Of a stretch of DNA of 64,000 nt, positions 54,030 to 62,132 are shown one piece after another. Source of the stretch: Legionella busanensis (GTDB lineage: Bacteria; Pseudomonadota; Gammaproteobacteria; Legionellales; Legionellaceae); assembly GCF_900461525.1 (NCBI RefSeq), contig NZ_UGOD01000001.1, positions 2,697,001 to 2,761,000 on the forward strand. The letters are read 5' to 3'. Position numbers and translations under genes: made by a program. The number at the start of each line of letters is the position of its first letter. The stretch's first letter is position 1. The notes under the pieces were generated by a model. It was given only the letters and a program-made list of their open reading frames with translations, ran no database searches and was not told where the DNA came from.

Positions 54030-54898
54030 GAAATTATTTTCGTTTTTCATTGATTAGTGGCGAAGAACAGAATTTAGAACAGTTTGATTGGTGGTTAGAC
54101 AAAACGCACTTTCACGCATATCCTAAAACTTTATTTAACCAAAAAAAAGAGACTTGTGATCGTTTTGATATTGACGCCATTCTATCTGGTAAACATTTTA
54201 GTGTACGCTCACTTAAACAAGCTATTATCCGTCAAAACTCTCAATTTCAACTCCAGCCTGGATTTATTTCTATTCGTACAGATGAAGCTGTACAATATGA
54301 CCCACAAACAAATATAACAACTAAATTGCTTGACCCTCATTTCAAAAAATATGAAAAAAGAATAGGACATGTAGTTGAAATTGATGAGGAAGAAAAAAAT
54401 AATTACCCCATCCGATTACTGTCAACAGGAATTACAAATTGCCATACAGTAGTCATTCATGATGATCGCAATCAGTTTTTGATGCTTCATGTTTCGCCTG
54501 CTGCTGTTAAGAAAATGAACGATAACCCCTTTTTTTCTAGCATACCTAAAAAAGCTTATCTTGATATACAGTCTCAATACAATGATCCAAATTTAGGAGT
54601 CCAAAAAAATTCAACTATCGATGTTGTGGTAGTAGATAATGGCGGGTACTTCAATAAAGCTAAATTTGTTCGGATGCTACCTGAAAATGTAATAATTAAC
54701 TCTTTACAAATTATCAAGCCAGAGTTAGCACAACGACAATCATATAGCGTTTGTTTTTTACCAAATGAGAATAAACTAATTACTTCAGCTTATAATCATT
54801 TTATTGAATATGAAAATATTTTTAAGCCAATAGATAAAGCTATAACAATGGATCTAAGTGCCCAGGACCAAGACATGCAAATTGGCAATTATCTATAG
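54026..54898 (+). CDS. Unrecognised 290-aa protein with a CheD/CNF-like Cys-His arrangement
   Basis: A 290-residue soluble protein. The middle segment LLSTGITNCHTVVIHDD ... FLMLHVSP has a Cys (139) after a glycine turn and a His (155) sixteen residues later in a strand ending in Ser-Pro. This is the layout of the CheD and CNF1/BLF1-type glutamine deamidases (Cys after a Gly-containing loop, His on the following strand near M-x-H). The rest (FFSSIPKKAYLDIQSQYND, STIDVVVVDNGGYFN) is strand-rich and unfamiliar. Start overlaps the upstream gene. It could be a toxin or effector acting by deamidation; this rests on one local pattern. Confidence 0.6.
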   Translation: MRNYFRFSLISGEEQNLEQFDWWLDKTHFHAYPKTLFNQKKETCDRFDIDAILSGKHFSVRSLKQAIIRQNSQFQLQPGFISIRTDEAVQYDPQTNITTKLLDPHFKKYEKRIGHVVEIDEEEKNNYPIRLLSTGITNCHTVVIHDDRNQFLMLHVSPAAVKKMNDNPFFSSIPKKAYLDIQSQYNDPNLGVQKNSTIDVVVVDNGGYFNKAKFVRMLPENVIINSLQIIKPELAQRQSYSVCFLPNENKLITSAYNHFIEYENIFKPIDKAITMDLSAQDQDMQIGNYL

Positions 54899-55005
54899 AT
54901 GGTAAAGTCGCTGTTCCTGCCGAACTGCATCTGTATGCGTAAGAATGACCGCTGATTAAAGTATAATGCTCTGGTGAAAATTGTCTGATATAAATTTTTG
55001 CATCA

Positions 55006-55080
55006 GAGCCGGATACGGTAGTTCGGCAAGTCTAGTTCTGAAGAGGGGTAGAGTGATTTATCCAATCTACTCCCCCAAAC
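55006..55080 (+). mobile_element. 3' end of a group II intron (domains V and VI)
   Basis: 55006-55038 resembles domain V: it starts GAGCCGGATACGGTAG, then TTCGGCAAG, and ends TCTAGTTC, so the outer stem GAGCCGGA / TCTAGTTC pairs with one mismatch. Next, 55045-55075 forms a domain-VI-like hairpin GGGGTAGA / TCTACTCCCC. Functional bacterial introns of this type keep CCGG in place of CTAG, so this copy is decayed. No reverse-transcriptase gene is left; the preceding 100 bases may be more of the same intron. Confidence 0.55.
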
Positions 55081-55106
55081 ATCAGCTATTTTTGTTACTT
55101 AAAAAA

Positions 55107-56171
55107 TCAAAAATAGAAGTTTACTACCGATTCAGTGTTTTCTAATTGAATGGGTGCATCTTCAATGTCTCTCTTATCCATCAGTTCTTTTAGTTGTTTG
55201 GATAGTTGACTATTTGCTAAAATTTTCTCCTCAGTTATTTCAAAATCCCAATCAGAATTCCTATAGATTTTAACTGCCATAAAGGAACCGTCATATAACT
55301 CAAAGACATTTCCCAGATATTTATCATTTCCATAGCATACACCTTGAGTCATGCGCTTTACTTTAGGTAATGACAATGGCTCATCTAATAGACCTTTGTT
55401 CAAACCAGCAAAAAACACTTTTCCAGAATTATCAAGTAGAACTTGAACATAAGGAGCGTGACCATGATAGGAATCAATATAATGAATACCAATATCACGA
55501 ATGTCTGTATGAGGTAATGTTAAAAAATCAGCCGAAGTATGAGAGGAGCTAGTAAATTGATTGTCAAACTGGACATGAACTTTCCCTGTAGAATCTAAAA
55601 ACATAGTAAAATCAGTTGTTGTATCCATTTTAGTTATTGCAGATAATTTATTATGCACCCTTGGTTTTTTTGGATAAAACATAGCATTACTATCGAAGGT
55701 ACCACTGTAGTAAACCGTACCATCTTTACTTAGAAAAAAAGCCGCTGATGCCCAGTAGCAGATTTTGGTAATATTACACCCTTTTAAAGCTGTTATTTCC
55801 TGAGGTACTAAAACGTTGTTTTCATGGCCCAATCCTAATTGGCCATGTTTATTATCGCCAAAACTATATACGTTATTGTTTTCATCAATTAGAAATGCAG
55901 AGCGATGTCCAATGGTGAAATCTTTAATTGGAGGTAACCCTTCAATTTTTTGGGGTTTATTTAGATTTTCTTGATTACTCAGCCCAAACTGGCCTTCATT
56001 GTATCCAATAACGTAAACCGAACCATCTTCAGTCAAGGCGATTGAATGAAGATCCCAGCGAGCATTCGCCTGTTTCTTTACATTTGGTATATTTGAAAAA
56101 TCATCTCTGATTTTAAGTGACACTGAATCAGCATTCTGAAAGTCTTTTTGTTTATAAATTATTTTGGCCAT
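55107..56171 (-). CDS. RCC1-repeat protein, candidate effector
   Basis: A 354-residue protein with RCC1-type beta-propeller repeats. Clear units are SIALTEDGSVYVIGYNEGQF, AFLIDENNNVYSFGDNKHG followed by QLGLGHENNVLVPQEI, AFFLSKDGTVYYSG, and weaker MFLDSTGKVHVQF and LLDNSGKVFFAGLNKG. The C-terminal 40 residues are helical and acidic. No signal peptide. RCC1 folds act as Ran or other GTPase exchange factors in eukaryotes, and Legionella has effectors of this type (LegG1, PpgA). Activity and translocation here are unproven. The start is free of a strong ribosome site. Confidence 0.82.
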   Translation of the reverse strand: MAKIIYKQKDFQNADSVSLKIRDDFSNIPNVKKQANARWDLHSIALTEDGSVYVIGYNEGQFGLSNQENLNKPQKIEGLPPIKDFTIGHRSAFLIDENNNVYSFGDNKHGQLGLGHENNVLVPQEITALKGCNITKICYWASAAFFLSKDGTVYYSGTFDSNAMFYPKKPRVHNKLSAITKMDTTTDFTMFLDSTGKVHVQFDNQFTSSSHTSADFLTLPHTDIRDIGIHYIDSYHGHAPYVQVLLDNSGKVFFAGLNKGLLDEPLSLPKVKRMTQGVCYGNDKYLGNVFELYDGSFMAVKIYRNSDWDFEITEEKILANSQLSKQLKELMDKRDIEDAPIQLENTESVVNFYF

Positions 56172-56233
56172 TGTAATTGCTCTGAAATTAACTTAGGCAA
56201 TTATCTTAATCTGTTAATTAAAGTCAATAGCAA

Positions 56234-56395
56234 GTATAGCCTGGTGCAGGCCTGCAGGGTCGAAACCCGGGTTTCAATATGTTTCACCCAGGCTACATTT
56301 TCAACAGTAATTTGTATATTGCAAATTAAACTTAGTTATTGCAGAAGACAACTATAAGGGTGAATGATATAAAAATGTTCCAAAAACACATATTT
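56234..56395. mobile_element. Repeat element A, copy 3
   Basis: The hairpin part is 56234-56296 and the shared flank runs to about 56395, nearly identical to the 52.7-kb copy (AATTTGTATATTGCAAATTA; AACTTAGTTATTGCA). The left arm has lost one G (CCTGGTG for CCTGGGTG). It lies upstream of the RCC1 gene. Confidence 0.8.
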
Positions 56396-56504
56396 ATGTC
56401 CTCGTTAAAAGAAATAACGTCTTAATAGATAATTTAAAAAATTTTTCTGCTCAAGGCCCCATCATAATTAGTAAGGGAAGATAAGTCTTTGGATACTTTT
56501 TTTA

Positions 56505-56697
56505 AGCATGAACGAGAAATTTAGGCTTAAAGAAAAAAACTAAGTCTGAAAAAAGAGCTGAGAGAAAGCAAAAAGATAAAGCAGTGATTGAAATGCTTAA
56601 GAAAGAGTTGGCACAAAACAGATCAAGCCAAGATGAACAAAACAATTCAAACCTAAATGAGCAAACCAGTACAATTTTGCCTGATAAAACACCATAA
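56505..56697 (+). pseudogene. Frameshifted small Lys/Glu-rich ORF
   Basis: ATG at about 56505 gives MNEKFRLKEKN and stops. With one base less in the A-run at 56528-56534 the frame continues through TKSEKRAERKQKDKAVIEML and KKELAQNRSSQDEQ to TAA at 56695. This looks like a highly charged helical small protein broken by a homopolymer indel. Family unknown. Confidence 0.3.
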
Positions 56698-56760
56698 GCG
56701 TAATTTAAATTTTTAAGCGAAATTAACTTATCGCAAGGCGGATTCAAATCGCTAACGCAA

Positions 56761-57369
56761 CTAGCTTTTTTGGGCAACCCAAACGGTTGCTTCTCCACAT
56801 TCTGGATCTCTTATTTTATGTATTAATATTTTAAAATTATTATTAATAAGGGTCTGTTTATATTCTTCGGTAGAAAGTGACGCATGATATAGCTCGTGTC
56901 CTCCATTATCACTCCAAACCTCACCAAATTCTGGTCCTGATGTAAAAATGAATAAACCATGTTGATTTACATAAGACGCTAGTAATTTTAATGTGCTGCG
57001 TTGATCTTCGTGGGATAGGTGAAAAAAACTATGCCAAGCAATTACTGCATGAAATTTTTCTTTCAAATTCAAGGTACGCATATCGGCTATAAGCCATTTT
57101 TCCTTTGGAAATCGTTGTCTACACCGATCAATCATTTTTTTACTGGCATCTATCCCAGTCACAATATAACCTGCATTAATTAAAAACTTTGCTATAGGCT
57201 CTCCCGTACCACAACCAACATCTAATATTTTACTTTTAAGCGGTAGATATTTTTGAATAAAATTTAAATAAAATTTCTCCATTTTCAGATCTTTAGTGCG
57301 AGCATCATCAAACCAATCAATAATTTCATCATAGACCTGATAAACATTATCTTTATTTTTCTCTGTCAT
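56761..57369 (-). CDS. Class I SAM-dependent methyltransferase
   Basis: A 202-residue methyltransferase. Motif I is KILDVGCGTGEPIAKFL, with the acidic residue of strand 2 in VTGIDASKKMIDRCRQRFP, motif II in WLIADMRTLNL and AWHSFFHLSHEDQRSTLKLL after it. This pattern fits the general methyltransf_11/25 group; the substrate is unknown. Its ATG lies directly next to the stop of an IS30 transposase scrap, so its native upstream region may have been replaced. Confidence 0.88.
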   Translation of the reverse strand: MTEKNKDNVYQVYDEIIDWFDDARTKDLKMEKFYLNFIQKYLPLKSKILDVGCGTGEPIAKFLINAGYIVTGIDASKKMIDRCRQRFPKEKWLIADMRTLNLKEKFHAVIAWHSFFHLSHEDQRSTLKLLASYVNQHGLFIFTSGPEFGEVWSDNGGHELYHASLSTEEYKQTLINNNFKILIHKIRDPECGEATVWVAQKS

Positions 57370-57515
57370 TTAAATTCCAGCTGCAAACCGTTCATTAGGT
57401 GTGGTATACCCTAAAGTTTTTCGTGGTCTGTTATTAAATTTATCCATTATCTTAGCAAATTGGTCTCTATTATTAATAACAGCTGGGCGCTCGTCAATAA
57501 ATCGAGGATTTTTAA
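57370..57515 (-). mobile_element. IS30-family transposase, C-terminal scrap
   Basis: The minus strand encodes RFIDERPAVINNRDQFAKIM then DKFNNRPRKTLGYTTPNERF and TAA. The (N)NRPRKTLGY(x)TP block is the diagnostic end of IS30-type DDE transposases. Nothing of the catalytic part remains, and no terminal repeat was identified. Confidence 0.8.
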
Positions 57516-57608
57516 TCAAGACCCCTACTTAAAAACGCTACATACCAGCCTAAATCATTTAACACATCAGGTAGAAGTAAACTCAATACAATTTAATTTA
57601 AGAAATTA

Positions 57609-58580
57609 TTAACTATAACTTTTTGTATACCGTTTGTGACCGGCTCCAGATTGACTCCAGTCTTTTTCATCAGCATAATTTGGATCAAGAGTGTATTTTT
57701 GTTGCCAATTGGATTTAACTACTGATTTTTGTGAGAGTAACTTTTGAAAGAAATAATTAGAGGACTGATTTGCTGTTTTTTCAAGCTTAGATTCTTCAGA
57801 TATATATTTTTTAAACTTATTCTTAAACGCGTTTATTCTATTCTCTAAGTAATCTAAAATTTCTTTTTTCCTATCCTGAGCCATCCAATCCTCTGGTATT
57901 TTTCCTAGTAACAATTCTAGGTCATTTCGACTAATGTTTTGTAGTTTGTTTAAAGCTTGAATTCTTTGATCTTTGGTAATGCTATCAAATAAATGCTTAT
58001 AGTGCTGGTTATATTTTGTTATATTTTCTACTAAGAATATTTTTAAATACGTATGATTTAAATTATCATCATCTGATAATGTTGAAATTCCTTCTGGGAA
58101 TTGATCTATTTGGTCACTTATTCTAAAAAACTCTTTATAGAAGTTAACCTTATTTTGGTTTAATACATGAGTGCCACCATCAAGTTTTGTGAGAAGGAAT
58201 TTTTTATCTTTGTCCTTTTTGCCGATATTGTCAAAAATCCAACCACTCGCGTCGATATCAGATAATACAGCTGAGGCAAGTTCAAATTCCGCAAGACCTG
58301 TTAAGGAACTTGGCAAACACGGCGTTTCCTCAAAGTTTTCTTTTAGGCGTAAACTAGTCCAATTTTTCATTAACTTACTTATTAGCACGTAACCTTGTTC
58401 ATTCTCACCTAGATAGGTTTTGGGGGTAGGTATTCCCATTAATCGATAAAATCCAAGGATAATAAACTCACCAATAACTTTATCTTTTGACAAACAAATT
58501 TGTTCATTGGCCTCTGCTTTTCCAAGCCAATATAATTCTTCTACTCTTTTGTAAGTAGATTTGATGAAAAAAAATTTCAT
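57609..58580 (-). CDS. Unrecognised 323-aa protein with a kinase-like (HipA/PI-kinase type) pattern
   Basis: From ATG 58580 the product is MKFFFIKSTYKRVEELYWLG onward. The order resembles atypical kinases: a KAEANEQICLSKDKVIGEF strand-loop, a helix with GFYRLMGIPTPKTYL, a hinge-like YVLISKLMKNW, then LASAVLSDIDASGWIFDNIG (catalytic-loop-like Asp and Asn) and LLTKLDGGTHVL (metal-binding-like Asp). This arrangement is seen in HipA-type and PI3/4-kinase-like Legionella effectors, such as the N-terminal domain of LepB. Residues beyond 200 are helical. AAAGG lies ten bases upstream; a frame from 58718 would only add a hydrophobic leader without a ribosome site. Confidence 0.6.
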   Translation of the reverse strand: MKFFFIKSTYKRVEELYWLGKAEANEQICLSKDKVIGEFIILGFYRLMGIPTPKTYLGENEQGYVLISKLMKNWTSLRLKENFEETPCLPSSLTGLAEFELASAVLSDIDASGWIFDNIGKKDKDKKFLLTKLDGGTHVLNQNKVNFYKEFFRISDQIDQFPEGISTLSDDDNLNHTYLKIFLVENITKYNQHYKHLFDSITKDQRIQALNKLQNISRNDLELLLGKIPEDWMAQDRKKEILDYLENRINAFKNKFKKYISEESKLEKTANQSSNYFFQKLLSQKSVVKSNWQQKYTLDPNYADEKDWSQSGAGHKRYTKSYS

Positions 58581-58815
58581 GGCTATGTAACCTTTTAGGA
58601 AATTGATTAAGATTAATGGTGGGAGACATTTATATTTAATGCCCAGTGTCATGGGTGTACAATATATCAACACAAATTGGTATAGTAAACTCAAAGTTAT
58701 TAGCCTTCTGGATAACATTAATAGAAAGTAAGCACCTTTTCCGAAATCCCTTTTACTTGTTTATTAAAAAGAATTAATGACACTATATAAGTATTAATAA
58801 TGCTAAGTATTGGCC

Positions 58816-59199
58816 ATGAATAAAATTGAAAAAATTTTAAAAGAATTAAAGCAACGTGAACCAATCTTTCACCATCCAGATAAATTTGGGAAAACTAGAG
58901 AAGACCTCGAATTAATGACAGTTGATGACTTTTGGGAAGTTGGTGCTTCAGGCGCAATATACGATAGAGAATTTGTAATAAAAACGCTACTTGAAAGATA
59001 TGCTGATCCCAACTACAAAGACAATTGGCAAACATGTAACTTTAAATGCCGAGAAATTTCGCAAGATAATTATTTATTGACTTATACTTTAGTTCAGGAT
59101 CAAACAAGAATAACCCGTCGCTCTACACTATGGCGAAAAGAAAATAATAGATGGCTCATTGTTTATCACCAAGGGACGATAGTTTCTTCTGATGCATAG
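58816..59199 (+). CDS. NTF2-like (DUF4440-type) protein
   Basis: A 127-residue protein with the cone-shaped NTF2/SnoaL pattern: an N-terminal helix (IEKILKELKQREPIFH), then FWEVGASGAIYDREFVIKTL, strands with NFKCREISQDNYLLTYTLVQ, RRSTLWRKEN and WLIVYHQGTIV. DUF4440 members include isomerase- and regulator-like proteins; substrate unknown. I chose ATG 58816 over TTG 58810. Confidence 0.8.
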   Translation: MNKIEKILKELKQREPIFHHPDKFGKTREDLELMTVDDFWEVGASGAIYDREFVIKTLLERYADPNYKDNWQTCNFKCREISQDNYLLTYTLVQDQTRITRRSTLWRKENNRWLIVYHQGTIVSSDA

Positions 59200-59200
59200 T

Positions 59201-59288
59201 TTTATTCAGCTTTCTCCCAAAACACATGTTCTTTTCCAAAACGAGAAATATCAAACAGTTTCTTCATCACTTCTGTAAAAATCTGTAA
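59201..59288 (-). pseudogene. Short C-terminal gene scrap
   Basis: The minus strand reads FTEVMKKLFDISRFGKEHVF then WEKAE and TAA, about 26 codons, with no start. It lies between the two NTF2-like genes and looks like the tail of a small enzyme. Confidence 0.25.
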
Positions 59289-59315
59289 ACTATAAATTAT
59301 TGTAAGAAAGAAGTT

Positions 59316-59732
59316 ATGAAAAAATCCAAAGTTCAAAATTTTATAAATGGATATGCAGATGCTGTACTGAAAACAGATATAGAAAATATTGCATCACATT
59401 TCCATAATCAATTTGTATTGTCTACGCAAAAAGATTCTTGGTATATTGAAAATGATTATAAATTCCAAATTAATTTGGCAAAGTCCTTTGAAGGCTATAA
59501 AAAATTAGGGGCGGATGTCTGTAAATTAATAAGATTTGAATTAGTTACTTTTAATTCAAATCATTGCTTAGCAAATCTTAAATGGAGTCTTATAGATTGT
59601 TATACAAATCCTTTAGTGGACTTTGATATTTCCTATTTTATAAAAGAAATGGATGGCCATTTAAAGTTTGTCTTTGTTATTGATCATAATGAAATAGAAC
59701 GCATAACAACATTTCAGAGAAATCAAAGATAG
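59316..59732 (+). CDS. Second NTF2/SnoaL-like protein
   Basis: A 138-residue protein with an NTF2-like layout: helix FINGYADAVLKTDIENIASH, then FHNQFVLSTQKDSWY, helix INLAKSFEGYKKLGADV, and strands LIRFELVTFNSNHCLANLKW, DFDISYFIKEMD and KFVFVIDHNEIERI. It resembles small SnoaL-like polyketide-cyclase-fold proteins of unknown role. A weak ribosome site (AAGAAAG) precedes the ATG. Confidence 0.75.
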   Translation: MKKSKVQNFINGYADAVLKTDIENIASHFHNQFVLSTQKDSWYIENDYKFQINLAKSFEGYKKLGADVCKLIRFELVTFNSNHCLANLKWSLIDCYTNPLVDFDISYFIKEMDGHLKFVFVIDHNEIERITTFQRNQR

Positions 59733-59784
59733 CAAAAATTTTATTTTAGTAAAAAATCTTTATCCTATTACTAAACTTAATCAA

Positions 59785-59935
59785 GCTTGGTTGTAGCACG
59801 CCGGAGCAAGACCTAAATTCTACTTAGCTTCAATAAGGCTAAATTTCTAATGTATATTTCAAATTAAACTTAATTAAGATAAAGAATAAGTATTAAAAAT
59901 TGTCCTAAAAACCAATAATTATAAAATATTAGACC
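59785..59935. mobile_element. Repeat element A, copy 4 (degenerate)
   Basis: The left hairpin part is badly eroded, but the right flank is recognisable: TTCTAATGTATATTTCAAAT-TAAACTTA, then GTCCTAAAAACCAATAATTATA. The last block matches the 52.7-kb copy beyond the part shared with the others. The rest of 59733-60079 is non-coding. Confidence 0.5.
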
Positions 59936-60079
59936 TTATAAACCGCGAGAATTAATTATACAAGTACAGATATCGGAGCAAAATTTAAATAACTAAAATG
60001 ACAAAAAGATCTTAATATGGCTACTTAGAACAGCCACTTAGAATATGGCTGCTCTAAGTAATAGAAATTAATTTAGTAT

Positions 60080-60844
60080 TTAGTTTCTACCAGCCATAAC
60101 TCCACCGTCAACGTTAAGGATCTCTCCCGTTATCCAACTTGATTTGTCTGATAAAAGAAACTCAATAGCATTGGCAACATCAGACACTTTGCCTATTCGG
60201 CCAAGGGGATGAAAGCTATTAAAATTTTGTAATGACGCTTCTATTTGCTCTTCTTCAATAAAGCTCTTATAGATAGATGTTAATACTATTGCTGGGGCTA
60301 CAGCATTTACTCTTATATTGTAATCTGCCAGTTCCATAGCTAAATGTTGAGTTAATGAATGAAGGCCTGATTTCTGCATTGAATAAGCTGAGGAAGGTGT
60401 ATCCTTTATAGCTTGATTTGCCCACATAGAACCAACGTTAACTATTGCACCTCCTCCATTTTTTTTCATATTTTTTGCTACAGCCTGAGTAATAAAGAAA
60501 AAAGCTCTATTGAAACTTAACTGAAGATCATAATCTTCCTCATTATGTTCCATAAAGCTTATAGGCCTAAAATAACCCGCAGCATTGATAAGATATTTTA
60601 TCCTGCGTAGTTCCTTGTTAATCTTATCTATAAGCAGCGTAATTTGCTGTTTGTCATAGAGATCAATAAGCAAGAATTCTACTTTTGAACCTTTATTTTC
60701 AAGTTCATTAATAATGCTCTTAAGTTTTTTTTCATCTCTGCCAATTAGTAACAAATCCATACCTTCTTTTACAATTATTCTGGCTGTTTCAAGCCCTATT
60801 CCACTTGTACCACCGACAATAATTGCTAAATCACTAGCTAACAT
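60080..60844 (-). CDS. Short-chain dehydrogenase/reductase (classical SDR)
   Basis: A 254-residue NAD(P)-dependent oxidoreductase. The cofactor motif is [14 protein letters not shown], with the NAG-type motif in LINAAGYF, the catalytic Ser in VNVGSMWAN, Tyr-x-x-x-Lys as YSMQK, and a C-terminal block [17 protein letters not shown]. All catalytic residues are present. It is divergently transcribed from an HxlR-type regulator with a palindromic operator-like site between them, a common pairing for stress- or electrophile-induced SDR genes. Substrate unknown. Confidence 0.92.
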   Translation of the reverse strand: MLASDLAIIVGGTSGIGLETARIIVKEGMDLLLIGRDEKKLKSIINELENKGSKVEFLLIDLYDKQQITLLIDKINKELRRIKYLINAAGYFRPISFMEHNEEDYDLQLSFNRAFFFITQAVAKNMKKNGGGAIVNVGSMWANQAIKDTPSSAYSMQKSGLHSLTQHLAMELADYNIRVNAVAPAIVLTSIYKSFIEEEQIEASLQNFNSFHPLGRIGKVSDVANAIEFLLSDKSSWITGEILNVDGGVMAGRN

Positions 60845-60908
60845 ATATTTACCTTAAATTAAAATTTAATCTCAGATAGTATGCGTGCGATATAATTTAA
60901 AAAAAGTA

Positions 60909-60924
60909 AGTACCTTTTGGTACT
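60909..60924. promoter_or_regulatory. Palindromic operator-like site between SDR and HxlR genes
   Basis: A perfect 6-bp inverted repeat AGTACC-TTTT-GGTACT in the 114-bp divergent promoter region. HxlR proteins bind as dimers to TAC/GTA-type inverted repeats in such spacers, so this is the likely operator. Binding is inferred. Confidence 0.65.
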
Positions 60925-60958
60925 ATAAGAACTTTATGGTGCTATTTATTGAAATATT

Positions 60959-61291
60959 ATGAAAAAAAAGATGATTCAAAAAATTCCTCCTCTTAAAGCT
61001 GCTACTATGGTTGAAACTATTTTCGGTTGTAAATGGTCACTTACGGTATATTCTCTATTAAGAGAGGGAATTAAAAGACCCGGTGAAATGGTACGAAGTG
61101 TCGATGGTCTCTCAACCAAAGTCTTAAACCAATGCTTAAGAAAAAATGTGGAGTTTGGTCTTTTAAAAAAGATAGTTTTTAATGAAACACCGCCCAGGGT
61201 TGAGTATATAGTTACCCCCTTAGGAGAAAATTTTTTGAAAATTTTAGATAACATTGAAGAATTAAATAAACAACTCACGCTTGATATTTAG
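60959..61291 (+). CDS. HxlR-family winged-helix regulator
   Basis: A 110-residue winged-helix protein: IFGCKWSLTVYSLLREGIKR at the start of the domain, then PGEMVRSVDGLSTKVLNQCL for the recognition region, and a wing PPRVEYIVTPLGENFLKIL. One Cys lies at the usual sensing position (Phe-Gly-Cys-Lys-Trp). It probably represses or activates the divergent SDR gene. Confidence 0.9.
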   Translation: MKKKMIQKIPPLKAATMVETIFGCKWSLTVYSLLREGIKRPGEMVRSVDGLSTKVLNQCLRKNVEFGLLKKIVFNETPPRVEYIVTPLGENFLKILDNIEELNKQLTLDI

Positions 61292-61429
61292 TAGAATTTT
61301 TACTAGTGACTCAAAACCTATGATATTTACTACACGCAAAATTTTAGTTTGATGAATTTTATTATCAAACTATCCTGGCTTGAAAGTACACTTATTTAGG
61401 TGCGTTATTTAAAATAAAACGAGTTAGTT

Positions 61430-61645
61430 GTGATTACCGAAGTTCTAATAACAAAGCAGGCGCTTAAAGATTTAAAACATACACCTAAACATTTACAAGA
61501 AAAATTTCGAGCATGGCTAGTAGCGATTTACGGAAATAAAAAGAGCCCTGCCAATATGTTCAACATGCATCAACTCAATATTGCTTTTAATGCGATTGAC
61601 CTCAGACCTATAAATTTGCCACCAGCTGGGATTAAAAGGAACTAA
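61430..61645 (+). pseudogene. Truncated RelE/HigB-type toxin
   Basis: A 71-residue GTG-initiated ORF. The first 35 residues, VLITKQALKDLKHTPKHLQE then FRAWLVAIYGN, match the N-terminal helical hairpin of RelE/ParE/HigB toxins. The rest (FNMHQLNIAFNAIDLRPINL) does not continue the fold, and the catalytic C-terminal strand is missing. No antitoxin gene follows. Probably inactive. Confidence 0.5.
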
Positions 61646-61707
61646 GTGACTTTTTCATCTATGTTACCTAAATTGTTCATTTTTGTTTTGTTCACCTATT
61701 AAGTAAT

Positions 61708-61850
61708 TTATTTAAGCATTGCCTTAGAAATAAAAACACTGATTATATAGAAGCTATTATCTACTTCCATTAACTTTGCTTTCGCTGCTTGAAAGGTAGT
61801 TTTTGTTGTTAAAACATCATCAAAAATAACAATTCTGGCTAACATACATA
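61708..61850 (-). pseudogene. Phosphoribosyltransferase (ComF-like) scrap
   Basis: The minus strand reads LARIVIFDDVLTTKTTFQAA then KAKLMEVDNSFYIISVFIS and TAA. The V-(I/L)-F-DDV-x-TT block is the PRPP-binding loop of type I phosphoribosyltransferases such as ComF. No upstream part remains. The rest of 61646-62132 is AT-rich and non-coding. Confidence 0.6.
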
Positions 61851-62132
61851 ATTTTTAATAACAACTGTTTTTTAATTATATATTTGATAAGTTTACTACT
61901 CAGATTTATTAGCTAGCTTGGGGACACCGCTTCAATTTGTAAATGTAATTGCTAGCTTTCAATAAATCGCGCTGATATCAATTAAAATTTTATAATTAAT
62001 ATCTCTTTGATACCTTAATCAATTAATGTGGTTTAAATAAATATCAGGATATTTATCGCTAACTATACCTTCTCTATTTATGCAAACAAAGTTTGACAGC
62101 GTCTTGTGATTATCTAAAGTTTAATTCTTTCC

